Of a stretch of DNA of 64,000 bases, positions 18,563 through 27,127 are shown piece after piece (within the stretch, counting starts at the first letter, position 1; the number at the start of each line of letters is the position of its first letter). The notes beneath the pieces were generated by a model. The model searched no databases. It had not been told where the DNA came from and saw only the letters and a program-made list of their open reading frames with translations. The DNA lies in assembly GCA_964546565.1 (NCBI GenBank), contig CAZJKC010000001.1:46095-110094 (forward strand), read 5' to 3'. The translations under genes were made by a program, and so were the position numbers. Source of the DNA: CAG-826 sp964546565 (GTDB lineage: Bacteria > Bacillota_I > Bacilli_A > RFN20 > CAG-826).

Positions 18563-18911
18563 GAGTATTCGATCCTATAAGCCATGTTTTGTCTAGGATA
18601 ACTATTTATCTATGCATTAAGCATGTTGTTTTCCATTCTTTTTCTTTCCAACAACTTCCCCTACCAAATTTGGGTTTCTCGCTTGTGGGGTTTACCGCGT
18701 TCCACCCTATTGTTTCCAATAGGCTTCGTCACTGTGGCACCTTAGGAATATCAGCCATATCATACGACTTAGGCTTTTATTCGCCGTTATCTGCTCCCAG
18801 ATACCTAGCGTTATTTGTTCCGCTAGCGCAAACACTACCATCATCACAGATGGTGCGAGCATGGACTTTCCTCTAATGATTTAACATCAGCAGTTATCTA
18901 GATCGAATGTT
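18563..18911 (-). ncRNA. rnpB: RNase P RNA, Bacillus (B) type
   Basis: The catalytic RNA that matures tRNA 5' ends. On the minus strand the 5' part contains GAGGAAAGTCCATGCTCGCA, the centre has GTGCCACAGTGACGAAG, GTGGAACGCGGTAAACCCC and GCGAGAAACCCAAATTTGG, and the 3' part has ACAAAACATGGCTTATAG. All match the B-type RNA of Bacillus. The ends pair as helix P1 (ATTCGATC at 18908-18901 with GATCGAAT near 18574-18567). Ends are estimated from that helix. gpsB lies just upstream, as in B. subtilis. Length about 349 is short for the class. Confidence 0.97.
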
Positions 18912-18938
18912 TTTTTTTAAATGTGAAAGGTTACTAGG

Positions 18939-19367
18939 CTATTTATATTTATACATGTTTTTACGACAATCATCAGGATTACCGCCATGTTCCACTAACT
19001 CTTTTTCTAATACATTAATGTAATTAACTAAATCAATTGATGAAGAGAATTCCCTTTTTGATTTAATAGCCCCATCAATCCGGCTTTTTTGAAAATCCAA
19101 TTCCGCTTCAACCTGCATGTTGGCATATTTCAAATCATCAATCTGCTTTTTCAATTTAGCAATTTCTTTATGCAAATCATCAATAATAACTTGTTTACTT
19201 TGATTTTCATTTTGAGCATTCGTTAATTCGTCAACAAGATTATCAATTTGCATGTAATCTTCAGCAATATTATCTAAAAATAAATCCACTTCCAAAGGTT
19301 CATAACCTTTTTCAACGCCTGTAAATTTATAATTGACTATTTTTTTTGCTGAAAATTTTAAATTCAT
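18939..19367 (-). CDS. gpsB: GpsB/DivIVA-family cell division protein
   Basis: The 142-residue protein starts with the DivIVA/GpsB lipid-binding domain (FSAKKIVNYKF, KGYEPLEVDLFLDNIAEDY), followed by a long coiled coil (about residues 40-105), and ends with a short helix (DLVNYINVLEKELV) like the trimerising end of GpsB. GpsB coordinates penicillin-binding proteins with division. At 142 residues it is longer than B. subtilis GpsB (98) and shorter than DivIVA (164), so the name rests mainly on its place next to rnpB. The ATG at 19367 follows AAGGAAGGG. Confidence 0.85.
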   Translation of the reverse strand: MNLKFSAKKIVNYKFTGVEKGYEPLEVDLFLDNIAEDYMQIDNLVDELTNAQNENQSKQVIIDDLHKEIAKLKKQIDDLKYANMQVEAELDFQKSRIDGAIKSKREFSSSIDLVNYINVLEKELVEHGGNPDDCRKNMYKYK

Positions 19368-19547
19368 AGATGCCCTTCCTTTCATTGACAATATTATACT
19401 CCAAATCCCTATATTTAACAACAAAAATACCAGGATAAGAATGTTATAGTTTTATATTTCAATAACCAAAAGAAGATTAAAATCAATTGATAAAAAGAAA
19501 AGAACAAAAAATAAATATGAATTATTGAAATGTAAATACAAATATAA

Positions 19548-19590
19548 AAAAAGAGGCCAGAAACTTTTATTGTTTCTTAACAGCCCCTAT
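19548..19590 (-). terminator. Terminator of Cys-rich protein gene
   Basis: GAAAC/GTTTC and GGC/GCC stems with an internal loop, followed by seven T on the minus strand after the stop at 19612. Confidence 0.55.
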
Positions 19591-19611
19591 CAAAATGATT
19601 AAGATTATTAA

Positions 19612-20079
19612 TTAATTGTTATTATTGCAATTACAGCCACAGCAACAACATACCTGTACACAATCGATATTACTTACAGTCGTTACACATCGTGATTCCA
19701 AGCAACAACATACCATATAAGTGGCTACAACCTTCGAACGTATATAACGTTTGCACTCCATAACTGTCGCTGTAAAGGTCACGATTGCCGATTCGTTCGC
19801 AGCAATGGTGCCTACATTAATATAGTTAGGATTAGCGTTTTCAACAGTCGTTCCATTTAATGTAATCGTGTCCGGATCAATGCATAAAGCGGGGTTAACG
19901 TTTAAATCGAGGCCCACACAATTAAGTGTCATACTCGTATTATTAACAATTGTCGCTGTGTATTGGATTTTTTCACAAACACGCGTGCAATGAACATTAG
20001 AATCTAAAACTACATCTACTCCACAATTAGGCATTGAAGGACGAACTTCTTGATAGCAACAACACCTTCTATTTCTCAT
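19612..20079 (-). CDS. Cysteine-rich DUF11-like protein, probable spore surface protein
   Basis: The 155-residue protein has 20 Cys (13 percent), grouped as CCC, CCC and CCCC near the ends. The middle (about residues 20-120) reads like one DUF11-type beta-sandwich repeat (VCEKIQYTATIVNNTS, INVGTIAANESAIVTFTATV). No signal peptide is visible, so it probably acts in the mother cell or assembles on the forespore. Cys-rich proteins of this kind occur in spore coats and exosporia, where they cross-link; I infer that role. A candidate sigma-K promoter (AC-N16-CATATATAT) lies 40 bases upstream. The product ends with a Cys-Gly-Asn tail. Confidence 0.8.
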   Translation of the reverse strand: MRNRRCCCYQEVRPSMPNCGVDVVLDSNVHCTRVCEKIQYTATIVNNTSMTLNCVGLDLNVNPALCIDPDTITLNGTTVENANPNYINVGTIAANESAIVTFTATVMECKRYIRSKVVATYMVCCCLESRCVTTVSNIDCVQVCCCCGCNCNNNN

Positions 20080-20118
20080 AATTACCCTCCTTTAAACTCT
20101 CCATCAAAGAGTTCATTT

Positions 20119-20145
20119 ATATATATGACAAATAAATAAACAGGT
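20119..20145 (-). promoter_or_regulatory. Candidate sigma-K promoter for Cys-rich protein gene
   Basis: Minus strand: AC (20145-20144), 16 bases, then CATATATAT (20127-20119). Sigma-K consensus is AC-N16/17-CATANNNTA, so the -10 has a mismatch in its last two bases. Confidence 0.45.
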
Positions 20146-20232
20146 GCTTTAGAAGGATGATACGTAACAAAAAATGTTTCATTATTATCCCATGATAATT
20201 ATTGCAATTATTAATTATTTATGATGCCATTG

Positions 20233-20241
20233 TGCTATAAT
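20233..20241 (+). promoter_or_regulatory. Extended -10 promoter for exonuclease-recU-ponA
   Basis: TGC-TATAAT, a perfect extended -10, with a weak -35. It predicts a transcript start near 20248 and so favours the TTG start at 20267 for the first gene. Confidence 0.6.
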
Positions 20242-20266
20242 AGGTGACGAAAGCAAGGTGATTATT

Positions 20267-20992
20267 TTGAAAAATCTTCAAACAAGAATTGGCGATAAAA
20301 GAACTCTTATTTTTCTTGATTTAGAAGGAACACAGTTTTCTCATGAAATGATTGCTTTCGGCGCTATAAAAGTGACACTTAATGAAGATTACTCAGTTAA
20401 AAAGGAATATCAAGGTATAAAACGTTACGTGCTAGCGCATCATTCGATTGGACGTATTGTTAGAGAATTAACCGGTCTAAATGAGGAAATGATTGCCGCA
20501 AACGGTATTTCTTTTTATGACGCTATCGAAGATTTAAAAGAATATTGCTTAAGTGAAAACAAAAAAGTACTCTTTATAACATATGGAACACATGATTTAC
20601 GCATTATCGCTCGTTCGATGGAAGAATCACCAGAAGCTGATAAAGATTTTTGTGAATATATACTCCATAATACAATCGACTTATCGGCCGTTTTAGCACA
20701 ATATGTACGCGATGAAAATGGCAATCCCTTGTCATTAATACATGCTTTAGAAGCCTTCGATATAACTATGTCCGGAGAGCCCCACGATCCATTAGTAGAC
20801 GCCAAACACCTTTTGTTAATTTATCAAGCCTTATTAGAAAAAAAAGAAAAGCTCTTAATTCTTTATGAAAAAACCTTACGCAATTGGAAAGCGTTACCGC
20901 TTCCCATCCATATAATTATTCAACGATTAATCGATGGTAAAGATGTAACACATGAGGAATTTATCGACTTAATTAGTGCATATATCAAATAA
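20267..20992 (+). CDS. DEDDh-family 3'-5' exonuclease
   Basis: The 241-residue product has the DEDDh exonuclease motifs in order: FLDLEGT (D-x-E), THDLRIIA (second Asp) and HDPLVDAKHL (His and last Asp). It is related to the DNA polymerase III epsilon/RNase T group and to small Bacillus exonucleases of the KapD type; the substrate is unknown. I prefer the TTG at 20267, six bases after AAGGTG, over the GTG at 20258 that lies inside that site. It is followed 40 bases later by recU and may be cotranscribed with it. Confidence 0.82.
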   Translation: MKNLQTRIGDKRTLIFLDLEGTQFSHEMIAFGAIKVTLNEDYSVKKEYQGIKRYVLAHHSIGRIVRELTGLNEEMIAANGISFYDAIEDLKEYCLSENKKVLFITYGTHDLRIIARSMEESPEADKDFCEYILHNTIDLSAVLAQYVRDENGNPLSLIHALEAFDITMSGEPHDPLVDAKHLLLIYQALLEKKEKLLILYEKTLRNWKALPLPIHIIIQRLIDGKDVTHEEFIDLISAYIK

Positions 20993-21032
20993 TTCCGCTC
21001 ATAATAAAAGTGGGAAGTAAGGAGGACAAGCA

Positions 21033-21638
21033 ATGATTCGTTACCCTAATGGTATGGCCCCTTCCATAGAAAAAAAAGAGGACTCTGTACCAAAGAAAAG
21101 AAAAAATCGTATTAGTGCTTCAAATCGCGGTATGGATTTTGAAGGGGACATTAATCTCAGTAATATTTTTTATCGTGACAATCATCGTGCCTTAATTACT
21201 AAACGTCCAACTCCCATAAATATCGTTAAAGTTGATTATTCTCATGGAGCTCATATTATTGATGCTTATTTTGAAACCCAGTCAACGACTGATTATAACG
21301 GGGTCTATCGTGGTAAGTATTTAGACTTTGAAGCGAAAAGTTGTCATAACAAAACCTCTTTTCCTCTTCACAATATTACCACTCATCAAATCGCTCATCT
21401 CCAAGGAGTTATTGAAAATGGTGGTATTGCCTTTTTCTTAATTAATTTTGTCATACAAGATGAAACTTACTTAGTCGATGCACAAGTGATTATTGATCAG
21501 TTTCTTCAAGGCAAAAGAAAATCCATTCCCTATAGTATTTTAAAGAATATTGGACATTTAGTACCTCAAAGTTATGCTCCCCGATTACAATACTTAGATG
21601 TTGTTGATGAGGTATATTTCCATGACAAAAATAATTAG
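21033..21638 (+). CDS. recU: Holliday junction resolvase RecU
   Basis: RecU cleaves Holliday junctions in recombination repair and chromosome segregation in Firmicutes. The 201-residue protein starts with the typical IRYPNG motif, then NRGMDFEGDIN, and carries the nuclease residues in YRGKYLDFEAKS and the HQIAHL block. The ribosome site is AAGGAGG. Its end overlaps the ponA start by 17 bases, the conserved recU-ponA pair of bacilli. Confidence 0.97.
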   Translation: MIRYPNGMAPSIEKKEDSVPKKRKNRISASNRGMDFEGDINLSNIFYRDNHRALITKRPTPINIVKVDYSHGAHIIDAYFETQSTTDYNGVYRGKYLDFEAKSCHNKTSFPLHNITTHQIAHLQGVIENGGIAFFLINFVIQDETYLVDAQVIIDQFLQGKRKSIPYSILKNIGHLVPQSYAPRLQYLDVVDEVYFHDKNN

Positions 21639-23937
21639 AAATCTTTCTTTAATTTTTACACTTATGATTATTTTAATAGCCAGTTTTTCTGGCTTTTTTG
21701 TTTACAACTCGTTAAAAGGAGTGCCCGCTATTAGCTTTAAATCCATGAAAAATCGTCCTCATTCAGTTATTTACGATGAAAGTGGTAATATTGTTGAAGT
21801 TCTTGGAGAAACCAAGGAAGAATACATCTCTTATAACGAAATACCTCCTATTCTCATTAATGCCTTACTTAGTATTGAAGATATTAATTTCTTTTCCCAT
21901 CGTGGTGTTGATATTTCGCGAACATTCAAGGCTTTTTTAAATAATATTATTTCTTCTACTACCCAAGGAGGCTCAACCATTACTCAACAATTAGTAAAAA
22001 ACACTATTTTAAATGGAGAACAAACTTATAAAAGAAAAATACAAGAAGCTTTTTTATCGTTGCAAATCGAAAAAGAATTAACCAAAGAAGAAATTCTAAC
22101 TCTATATTTTAATTATGTCTATTTTGAACAATCTATTCCTGGCGTTCGTTACGCATCAAAAAGATACTTTAACAAAGATGTCACCCTTATTACTTTACCA
22201 GAAGCCGCTTTATTAGCGGGAATTGTCAAATCGGCAAGCTTTTATAATCCTTTTAAATATCCAGACCGCATTAATGAAAGAAAAAACCTTGTCCTTGATA
22301 AAATGTACGAATATGGATTTATTTCCCAAAATGAAAAAGTTATTGCTAAAAATACTCATGTGCAGCAATTGATTGTCAATCCTAACGATAATTATCAAGA
22401 ACCCACATATCGTTTTCAAAGCTATCTCGATGTTGTGTATTTAGAAATAGAGAAAATATGTGGATTAAATCCATATAATGTTCCACTAGAAATCCATACA
22501 TATTTGGATTCTTCTTTACAAAATCATTTAGACCAAATACAAGATGGTGAGGTAATTGAATTCACCGATAACAATCAACAAATCGGAGGAAGTGTCATTC
22601 GTAATAGTGACTGCGCTTTAATAGGAGTAATCGGTGGAAAAGATTATAAAGGAGCGCGTATCTTTAATCGCGCATATTCACTAAAAAGACAACCTGCTTC
22701 GACCATTAAGCCTCTTTTTGGTTATCTTTTAGCCGCCGAATATCTTCATTATAACGAGGCCACAAGTGTTTTAGATGCCCCCTATACATATCCCAATAGC
22801 GACATTACTGTTCAAAACGCTGATCACACATATAACGGATTTATACCCATGGTGGACGCTCTTGGATATTCTAAAAATACTTCTGCGTTATTTACTTTAG
22901 AAAAAGTAATAAATAAAATAGGACTTAAAAAAACTGAACAACATTTAAAAGATATCGGTCTAATGGATGAGGGGCCCTTTTCTTATTCCTATGGTATTGG
23001 GGGAATGACCTATGGTATTTCACCAACTGCTCTTGCTAATGCTTATGCTTTATTAAACCGCAATGGCGAATATTTACCCACATCAACAATCGCTTATATT
23101 AAGAATATCGAAACGGGAGAAATAATATATCAACGATCCTTAAAAGGAAAACAAGTAGTGAGCAAAGAAAGTGCCTTTCAAATAGCCAACACTCTCATAA
23201 ATGTTGTTAAAAACGATTATTACCATATCGGTGTTGTGCGTGTCGATGGTGTGCAAATTGGGGCTAAAACAGGAACAAATGGCTATGATAAAAAGGCCGC
23301 AAGTGCTTTAAATTATCCTCTTTATGCCGATAAAGATTCATGGATTGCAGGTTTTTCAAAAGACTATACAATGGCCGTTTGGAGTGGATTTGATAATGCC
23401 GAAAAAGGTGATACTAATTACTTTACAAAAAATGATAAAAGACGCTTAATACCCAAAAAGATTTTTCAAAATGTGATGCAATTTATTGCCAATAAAAACA
23501 GCAAAATATCTTCGCCTTCTAGTTTAATACCAATAAACGTTGTTAAAGGCACAGAAAACTATTATTTGCCCAACAAATATATTCCTTCTTATTATCAAGT
23601 TACTGGTTATTTTTATCCTAATGAAATACCCAATAATATTCTACCCGACCCCATTTTACCTTATATATATAATGCAAAAGTCTATCTTTTCGATGATGAA
23701 ATACAAGTGGAATGGGAAAGTCAAATAACCGATTCACAAGTCTTTGATTATCGAAAAATATGGGGGGATTACATCTATCAAGTGACATATGAAAATAATG
23801 ATGAAAAAAACATTATATACACCAATAGTAATAAAATAATTATTCCTTATAATTCACCAATTAAGTATTTAGAAATTACGCCATGTTATACACAAAAAAA
23901 AGATGTCACTGGGACACCTTACTATCTATTTTTATAA
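21622..23937 (+). CDS. ponA: Class A penicillin-binding protein PBP1
   Basis: A bifunctional peptidoglycan glycosyltransferase and transpeptidase of 771 residues. It has one N-terminal membrane helix (about 10-32), the GT51 motifs with catalytic Glu86 in EDINFFSHRG and GGSTITQQLVKN, and a transpeptidase domain with Ser360 in STIKP, SKNTSA, and KTGT near residue 549. A C-terminal fibronectin-like tail follows. The ATG at 21622, inside recU and 9 bases after GAGG, is preferred over an earlier in-frame ATG because it begins the charged head of the membrane helix. It overlaps the convergent nth gene by 16 bases. Confidence 0.95.
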   Translation: MTKIIRNLSLIFTLMIILIASFSGFFVYNSLKGVPAISFKSMKNRPHSVIYDESGNIVEVLGETKEEYISYNEIPPILINALLSIEDINFFSHRGVDISRTFKAFLNNIISSTTQGGSTITQQLVKNTILNGEQTYKRKIQEAFLSLQIEKELTKEEILTLYFNYVYFEQSIPGVRYASKRYFNKDVTLITLPEAALLAGIVKSASFYNPFKYPDRINERKNLVLDKMYEYGFISQNEKVIAKNTHVQQLIVNPNDNYQEPTYRFQSYLDVVYLEIEKICGLNPYNVPLEIHTYLDSSLQNHLDQIQDGEVIEFTDNNQQIGGSVIRNSDCALIGVIGGKDYKGARIFNRAYSLKRQPASTIKPLFGYLLAAEYLHYNEATSVLDAPYTYPNSDITVQNADHTYNGFIPMVDALGYSKNTSALFTLEKVINKIGLKKTEQHLKDIGLMDEGPFSYSYGIGGMTYGISPTALANAYALLNRNGEYLPTSTIAYIKNIETGEIIYQRSLKGKQVVSKESAFQIANTLINVVKNDYYHIGVVRVDGVQIGAKTGTNGYDKKAASALNYPLYADKDSWIAGFSKDYTMAVWSGFDNAEKGDTNYFTKNDKRRLIPKKIFQNVMQFIANKNSKISSPSSLIPINVVKGTENYYLPNKYIPSYYQVTGYFYPNEIPNNILPDPILPYIYNAKVYLFDDEIQVEWESQITDSQVFDYRKIWGDYIYQVTYENNDEKNIIYTNSNKIIIPYNSPIKYLEITPCYTQKKDVTGTPYYLFL

Positions 23938-24560
23938 TGACATATATCGGCTATTTTGCAATCAAGACATTTGGGGCTCATAGCTTTACAATAATATCTT
24001 CCAAAATGTATCATTTGATGATGAATCTTAATATATTGACTTTGTTGCAATTGTTGCCGTAATTTCTTTTCAACAGCCCTAACATCGTCACTAGAAGAAG
24101 CAAATCCTAATCTTTTCGAGATTCGCGCAACATGGGTATCAACTGCCATCTCCGGAATACCAAATAATTCCATTCTGACCACGTTTGCTGTTTTATTACC
24201 TACTCCTGGTAAGGACATTAAATCTTCTTTATCTGAAGGAACGCGTCCATCAAATTTTGATAATAAAATCTGGGCAATTTTAATTAAATTAATAGCTTTC
24301 TGATGATACATTCCAATCGATTTAATACATTTTTCAACATCATCAATCTTGGCTTTAGCTAAATCATTTAATGAAGGATATAAACCAAACAATTCCTTAG
24401 TAACTTTATTAACACTTTTATCAGTTGTTTGGGCGCTAAGCATAACGGCCATTAATAATTCATAATCGGTATGATATATTAATTCGCATCCTGCATGAGG
24501 AAATAGTTCATCAAAATAGTCATAAATACGATTTAATTCATTTTGATTTTTAATCATCAT
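23922..24560 (-). CDS. nth: Endonuclease III
   Basis: A base-excision DNA glycosylase/AP lyase for oxidised pyrimidines. The product (212 residues) has the helix-hairpin-helix LPGVGNKTANVV with catalytic Lys, the catalytic Asp in VDTHVAR, and the C-terminal 4Fe-4S motif C-x6-C-x2-C-x5-C. Start choice is uncertain among ATGs at 24560 and 24557 and a TTG at 24566, all near the dnaD stop; the overlap points to translational coupling with dnaD. The dnaD-nth pair is conserved in bacilli. Confidence 0.95.
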   Translation of the reverse strand: MMIKNQNELNRIYDYFDELFPHAGCELIYHTDYELLMAVMLSAQTTDKSVNKVTKELFGLYPSLNDLAKAKIDDVEKCIKSIGMYHQKAINLIKIAQILLSKFDGRVPSDKEDLMSLPGVGNKTANVVRMELFGIPEMAVDTHVARISKRLGFASSSDDVRAVEKKLRQQLQQSQYIKIHHQMIHFGRYYCKAMSPKCLDCKIADICHYKNR

Positions 24561-25206
24561 TATCAACCCATTTTTGTGAGGCTATGGCAATGGTTTGATC
24601 AATATCCTTATCCCATTTATCACTAATAGCGGAATAACCTTCTTTTTTGATATCACTACTTGTTGTTCTTTTAATCAGTATCTTATCAATTGCTCGTATG
24701 GAACGCCTGTTATTTCTTAATGCTTCATGCAAGGCATCAATAATAACATCTTCTGAATATCCAAAACTTATCCATTCCCGTATTTTTTGAAATTCAGCTG
24801 GCGATAAACTTCGCGATAATTCCTTTTCAAAAATACTATATATATTTTGTATTTGATCATCAAGTTCATGATTTAAACTTTCTTCGCGTTGCTTTAAAAC
24901 ATCTAATTCAAATTCACGATATAATCGACGCCATAAAGGACTTAATGTGGTTTTCATTTCTTGGGAAGAACAGTCATATTCAATCATTTTCTTCGATAGA
25001 AGATTGCTTAAAACACAATCTATATTTTGAATTGAAAGGGTCATTTTTAATGATAAAAGTTCTTGCGTAATAAAACTATTCCCTTGCTTAAGTAGATGAT
25101 TTATCATTAAAATCACCGCTAATTCATTTTCCGTAATACCTAGTTTTTTGTATTTTTCTAAAAGTAGATAATCCATATCTATTCCATTATATATATTTCT
25201 TTCCAC
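24550..25206 (-). CDS. dnaD: Primosomal DnaD-like replication protein
   Basis: DnaD helps load the replicative helicase. The 218-residue protein has an N-terminal winged-helix DDBH1 part (LGITENELAVILMINHLL and following) and a C-terminal DDBH2 part marked by RSLSPAEFQKIREWISFGYSEDVIIDALHEA, then a short basic tail. The start is a GTG 10 bases after AAGGAG. It overlaps nth by about 11 bases and sits in the ponA-nth-dnaD neighbourhood known from Bacillus. Confidence 0.92.
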   Translation of the reverse strand: MERNIYNGIDMDYLLLEKYKKLGITENELAVILMINHLLKQGNSFITQELLSLKMTLSIQNIDCVLSNLLSKKMIEYDCSSQEMKTTLSPLWRRLYREFELDVLKQREESLNHELDDQIQNIYSIFEKELSRSLSPAEFQKIREWISFGYSEDVIIDALHEALRNNRRSIRAIDKILIKRTTSSDIKKEGYSAISDKWDKDIDQTIAIASQKWVDNDD

Positions 25207-25262
25207 TTTTGACCAACTCCTTATTGCTCTATTCTATCATATTTTTTAGTTATAAAATAAAA

Positions 25263-25928
25263 TCATTTCGAAAATGTAATATGATATTCTGTTAAAATCC
25301 TTTCCGTTTCATCTAAAGAAATCTTTTTCATTTTATTTATTTCCTCTAAAACCTTTTGAGGATTTAAATTATCTAGTAAATAAATCAATTCATGGGCAGC
25401 GTTTTGTGTCTTTTCATCGAGCATAAAATGTGTTTTAAGTGCAAAACGTAAACAACGAAATATTCTTAAAGGATCTTCTTTGAAACGAACATATGGATCA
25501 CCTATGGTCTTGATAATACCACTCTTTAAATCATTCAACCCTCCATAAAAATCATATGTATTTAAATCTTTATCAATGTATATAGCGTTTATTGTAAAAT
25601 CACGTCTTTTAGCATCTTCTTGCATTGAGGTTGTAAATTGAATGGTGGCTGGATGGCGATAATCTAAATAATCGCTTTCCTTACGAAAGGTCGCGATATC
25701 AACATGTAAATTATCATATTTATATTTTACAATACCATATTTTATGAACGTGATATCACCATCATCTAAAATTTCAAGGACCGTTTGCGGAGTGGCATCA
25801 GTCACTAAATCCATGTCAAAACAAGCAATTTTCAAAAGAAAATCACGAGATGACCCTCCAATCAAATATAAATGATATCCATGTTGTGCGAAGCGATTCG
25901 CTAAAGAGATAAATAATTCATAAAACAT
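25263..25928 (-). CDS. cca: Short CCA tRNA nucleotidyltransferase / poly(A) polymerase-like protein
   Basis: The 221-residue protein has the class II nucleotidyltransferase head: GGSSRDFLL, the metal-binding DMDLVTDATP, RRDFTINAI and EDPLRIFRCLRFA. Bacillus CCA enzyme has about 397 residues with neck, body and tail domains that hold the tRNA; here the protein ends soon after the neck begins, at a normal stop with a normal gene following. So it is either a minimal CCA-adding enzyme or a different tRNA/RNA nucleotidyltransferase. Both tRNA genes in this window encode CCA, so full CCA synthesis may not be needed. It starts 2 bases after the dapB stop. Confidence 0.85.
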   Translation of the reverse strand: MFYELFISLANRFAQHGYHLYLIGGSSRDFLLKIACFDMDLVTDATPQTVLEILDDGDITFIKYGIVKYKYDNLHVDIATFRKESDYLDYRHPATIQFTTSMQEDAKRRDFTINAIYIDKDLNTYDFYGGLNDLKSGIIKTIGDPYVRFKEDPLRIFRCLRFALKTHFMLDEKTQNAAHELIYLLDNLNPQKVLEEINKMKKISLDETERILTEYHITFSK

Positions 25929-25930
25929 TG

Positions 25931-26584
25931 TTATTCTTTCCTTTTTCTAATAATTCCTCGTCTTTTTTCACTTGATATATTTTCAATTATTTGAAAAACA
26001 CCTTCCGCATAAGCCTTCCTCGTCAAGCAATGATGTGAAATGGTAATTTCCTCAAATTGATTTTTCAAACATATCTCGTGTTCATATACAAATACTTTAA
26101 CACGATTGGAAATAATCGGTATTTTCTTTTGATCATCAAAGCACCTCTTAAGCATTTTACTTGTCCCACTTGGACAATCCTTTTTAGATTCATGATGCGT
26201 TTCCGAAATAGCAATTGTTTCAAATAATGGGTCTAATTGTTTCAAGAAAGAACACAATATTTCCATAGATGGTAAATAATTCTCTAAAAGATAAACTATC
26301 ATTTTCTCTTTTCGTGCAATTTTATCCCATTCTTTTATCATATCTTCACCAATATCAGTCGTGCCAATTATTAATGGTATATGATGACGACATGCAAAAT
26401 CAAAAGCATATGCACTTCCTTGTGAAGAAGAAAAATCAATCAATAAATCAATATCGTGATAACCTTCATATTTCCAAAGGGGGTGATCAATATCAACACC
26501 AAAAATATTATATCCTTTTTCCTTTCCTAGTTGATATATTTCGTTACCTGTTTTACCGCTATAACCTTGTAGAATAATGTTCAT
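25931..26584 (-). CDS. dapB: 4-hydroxy-tetrahydrodipicolinate reductase
   Basis: DapB reduces the dihydrodipicolinate precursor in lysine, diaminopimelate and (in spore formers) dipicolinate synthesis. The 217-residue product has the nucleotide-binding GYSGKTG motif at the N-terminus, IGTTDI, and the catalytic block HHESKKDCPSGTS with the His pair and Lys. It is shorter than the usual 240-270 residues. The ATG at 26584 follows AAGGAG by 10 bases; the frame remains open further upstream but into the hup terminator. The dapB-cca link is conserved in bacilli. Confidence 0.93.
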   Translation of the reverse strand: MNIILQGYSGKTGNEIYQLGKEKGYNIFGVDIDHPLWKYEGYHDIDLLIDFSSSQGSAYAFDFACRHHIPLIIGTTDIGEDMIKEWDKIARKEKMIVYLLENYLPSMEILCSFLKQLDPLFETIAISETHHESKKDCPSGTSKMLKRCFDDQKKIPIISNRVKVFVYEHEICLKNQFEEITISHHCLTRKAYAEGVFQIIENISSEKRRGIIRKRKE

Positions 26585-26635
26585 AATATTTAATCTCCTT
26601 CTACAAGTTATGAATAAAAACGGAAAAAAATAATA

Positions 26636-26664
26636 AAAAAAGATGACTCGCGTCATTCTTTTTT
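26636..26664 (-). terminator. Terminator of hup
   Basis: GATGAC/GTCATT(C) stem with loop TCGC (one bulge), followed by six T on the minus strand after the hup stop. Confidence 0.65.
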
Positions 26665-26670
26665 ATTAAA

Positions 26671-26943
26671 TTAATTAACTTTGTCTTTAAGAGCTTTAGC
26701 AGCCTTAAATGAAATTGATTTAGCAGCAGCGATATCAATTGTTTCTCCTGTAGCAGGATTAACACCTTTACGAGCAGCACGTTCCTTAACAGCAAAGTTA
26801 CCAAATCCGGCCAATTTAACATCTTCGCCATTAGCAAGTGCTGAAGAAACTGAAGCAAGTACTGCATCAATGGCATTTGCGGCATCTTTTTTTGTTAAAT
26901 GAGCAGCATTTGCAACCATATCAACTAATTCAAGTTTGTTCAT
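26671..26943 (-). CDS. hup: DNA-binding protein HU
   Basis: A 90-residue HU-family nucleoid protein that bends DNA as a dimer. It has the N-terminal helical dimer part (MNKLELVDMVA, LTKKDAANAID) and the DNA-binding arm marked by GFGNFAVKERAARKGVNPAT. Ribosome site GGAGG lies 9 bases upstream. It neighbours spoIVA (with one extra gene between), as hbs does in Bacillus. Confidence 0.98.
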   Translation of the reverse strand: MNKLELVDMVANAAHLTKKDAANAIDAVLASVSSALANGEDVKLAGFGNFAVKERAARKGVNPATGETIDIAAAKSISFKAAKALKDKVN

Positions 26944-27058
26944 TTTTTTTCCTCCATGAGATTTGTTTTCTTAAAAATAACATAGTTGATAACCTTTATC
27001 AAGATATTAACATCGACTTTTCTCATAACCGTCATAAAATATTTACATTTATATCATT

Positions 27059-27086
27059 TTGATAATAACTAAAGAAATGCTATACT
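27059..27086 (+). promoter_or_regulatory. Sigma-A promoter for the unknown gene at 27128
   Basis: TTGATA (27059-27064), 16-base spacer, then extended -10 TGC-TATACT (27078-27086). Confidence 0.6.
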
Positions 27087-27127
27087 ATAAATAACGAAAA
27101 AAAATATTCATAGCAAGGAGGATTTTT

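Noticed and set aside
18589..18876. 95-codon open frame on the plus strand
   Set aside because: It is antisense to the RNase P RNA and has no coding features.
23922..23937. The 16-base tail overlap of ponA and nth as an antisense regulator
   Set aside because: Convergent stop overlaps of this size are common in compact genomes, and no extra signal supports regulation.
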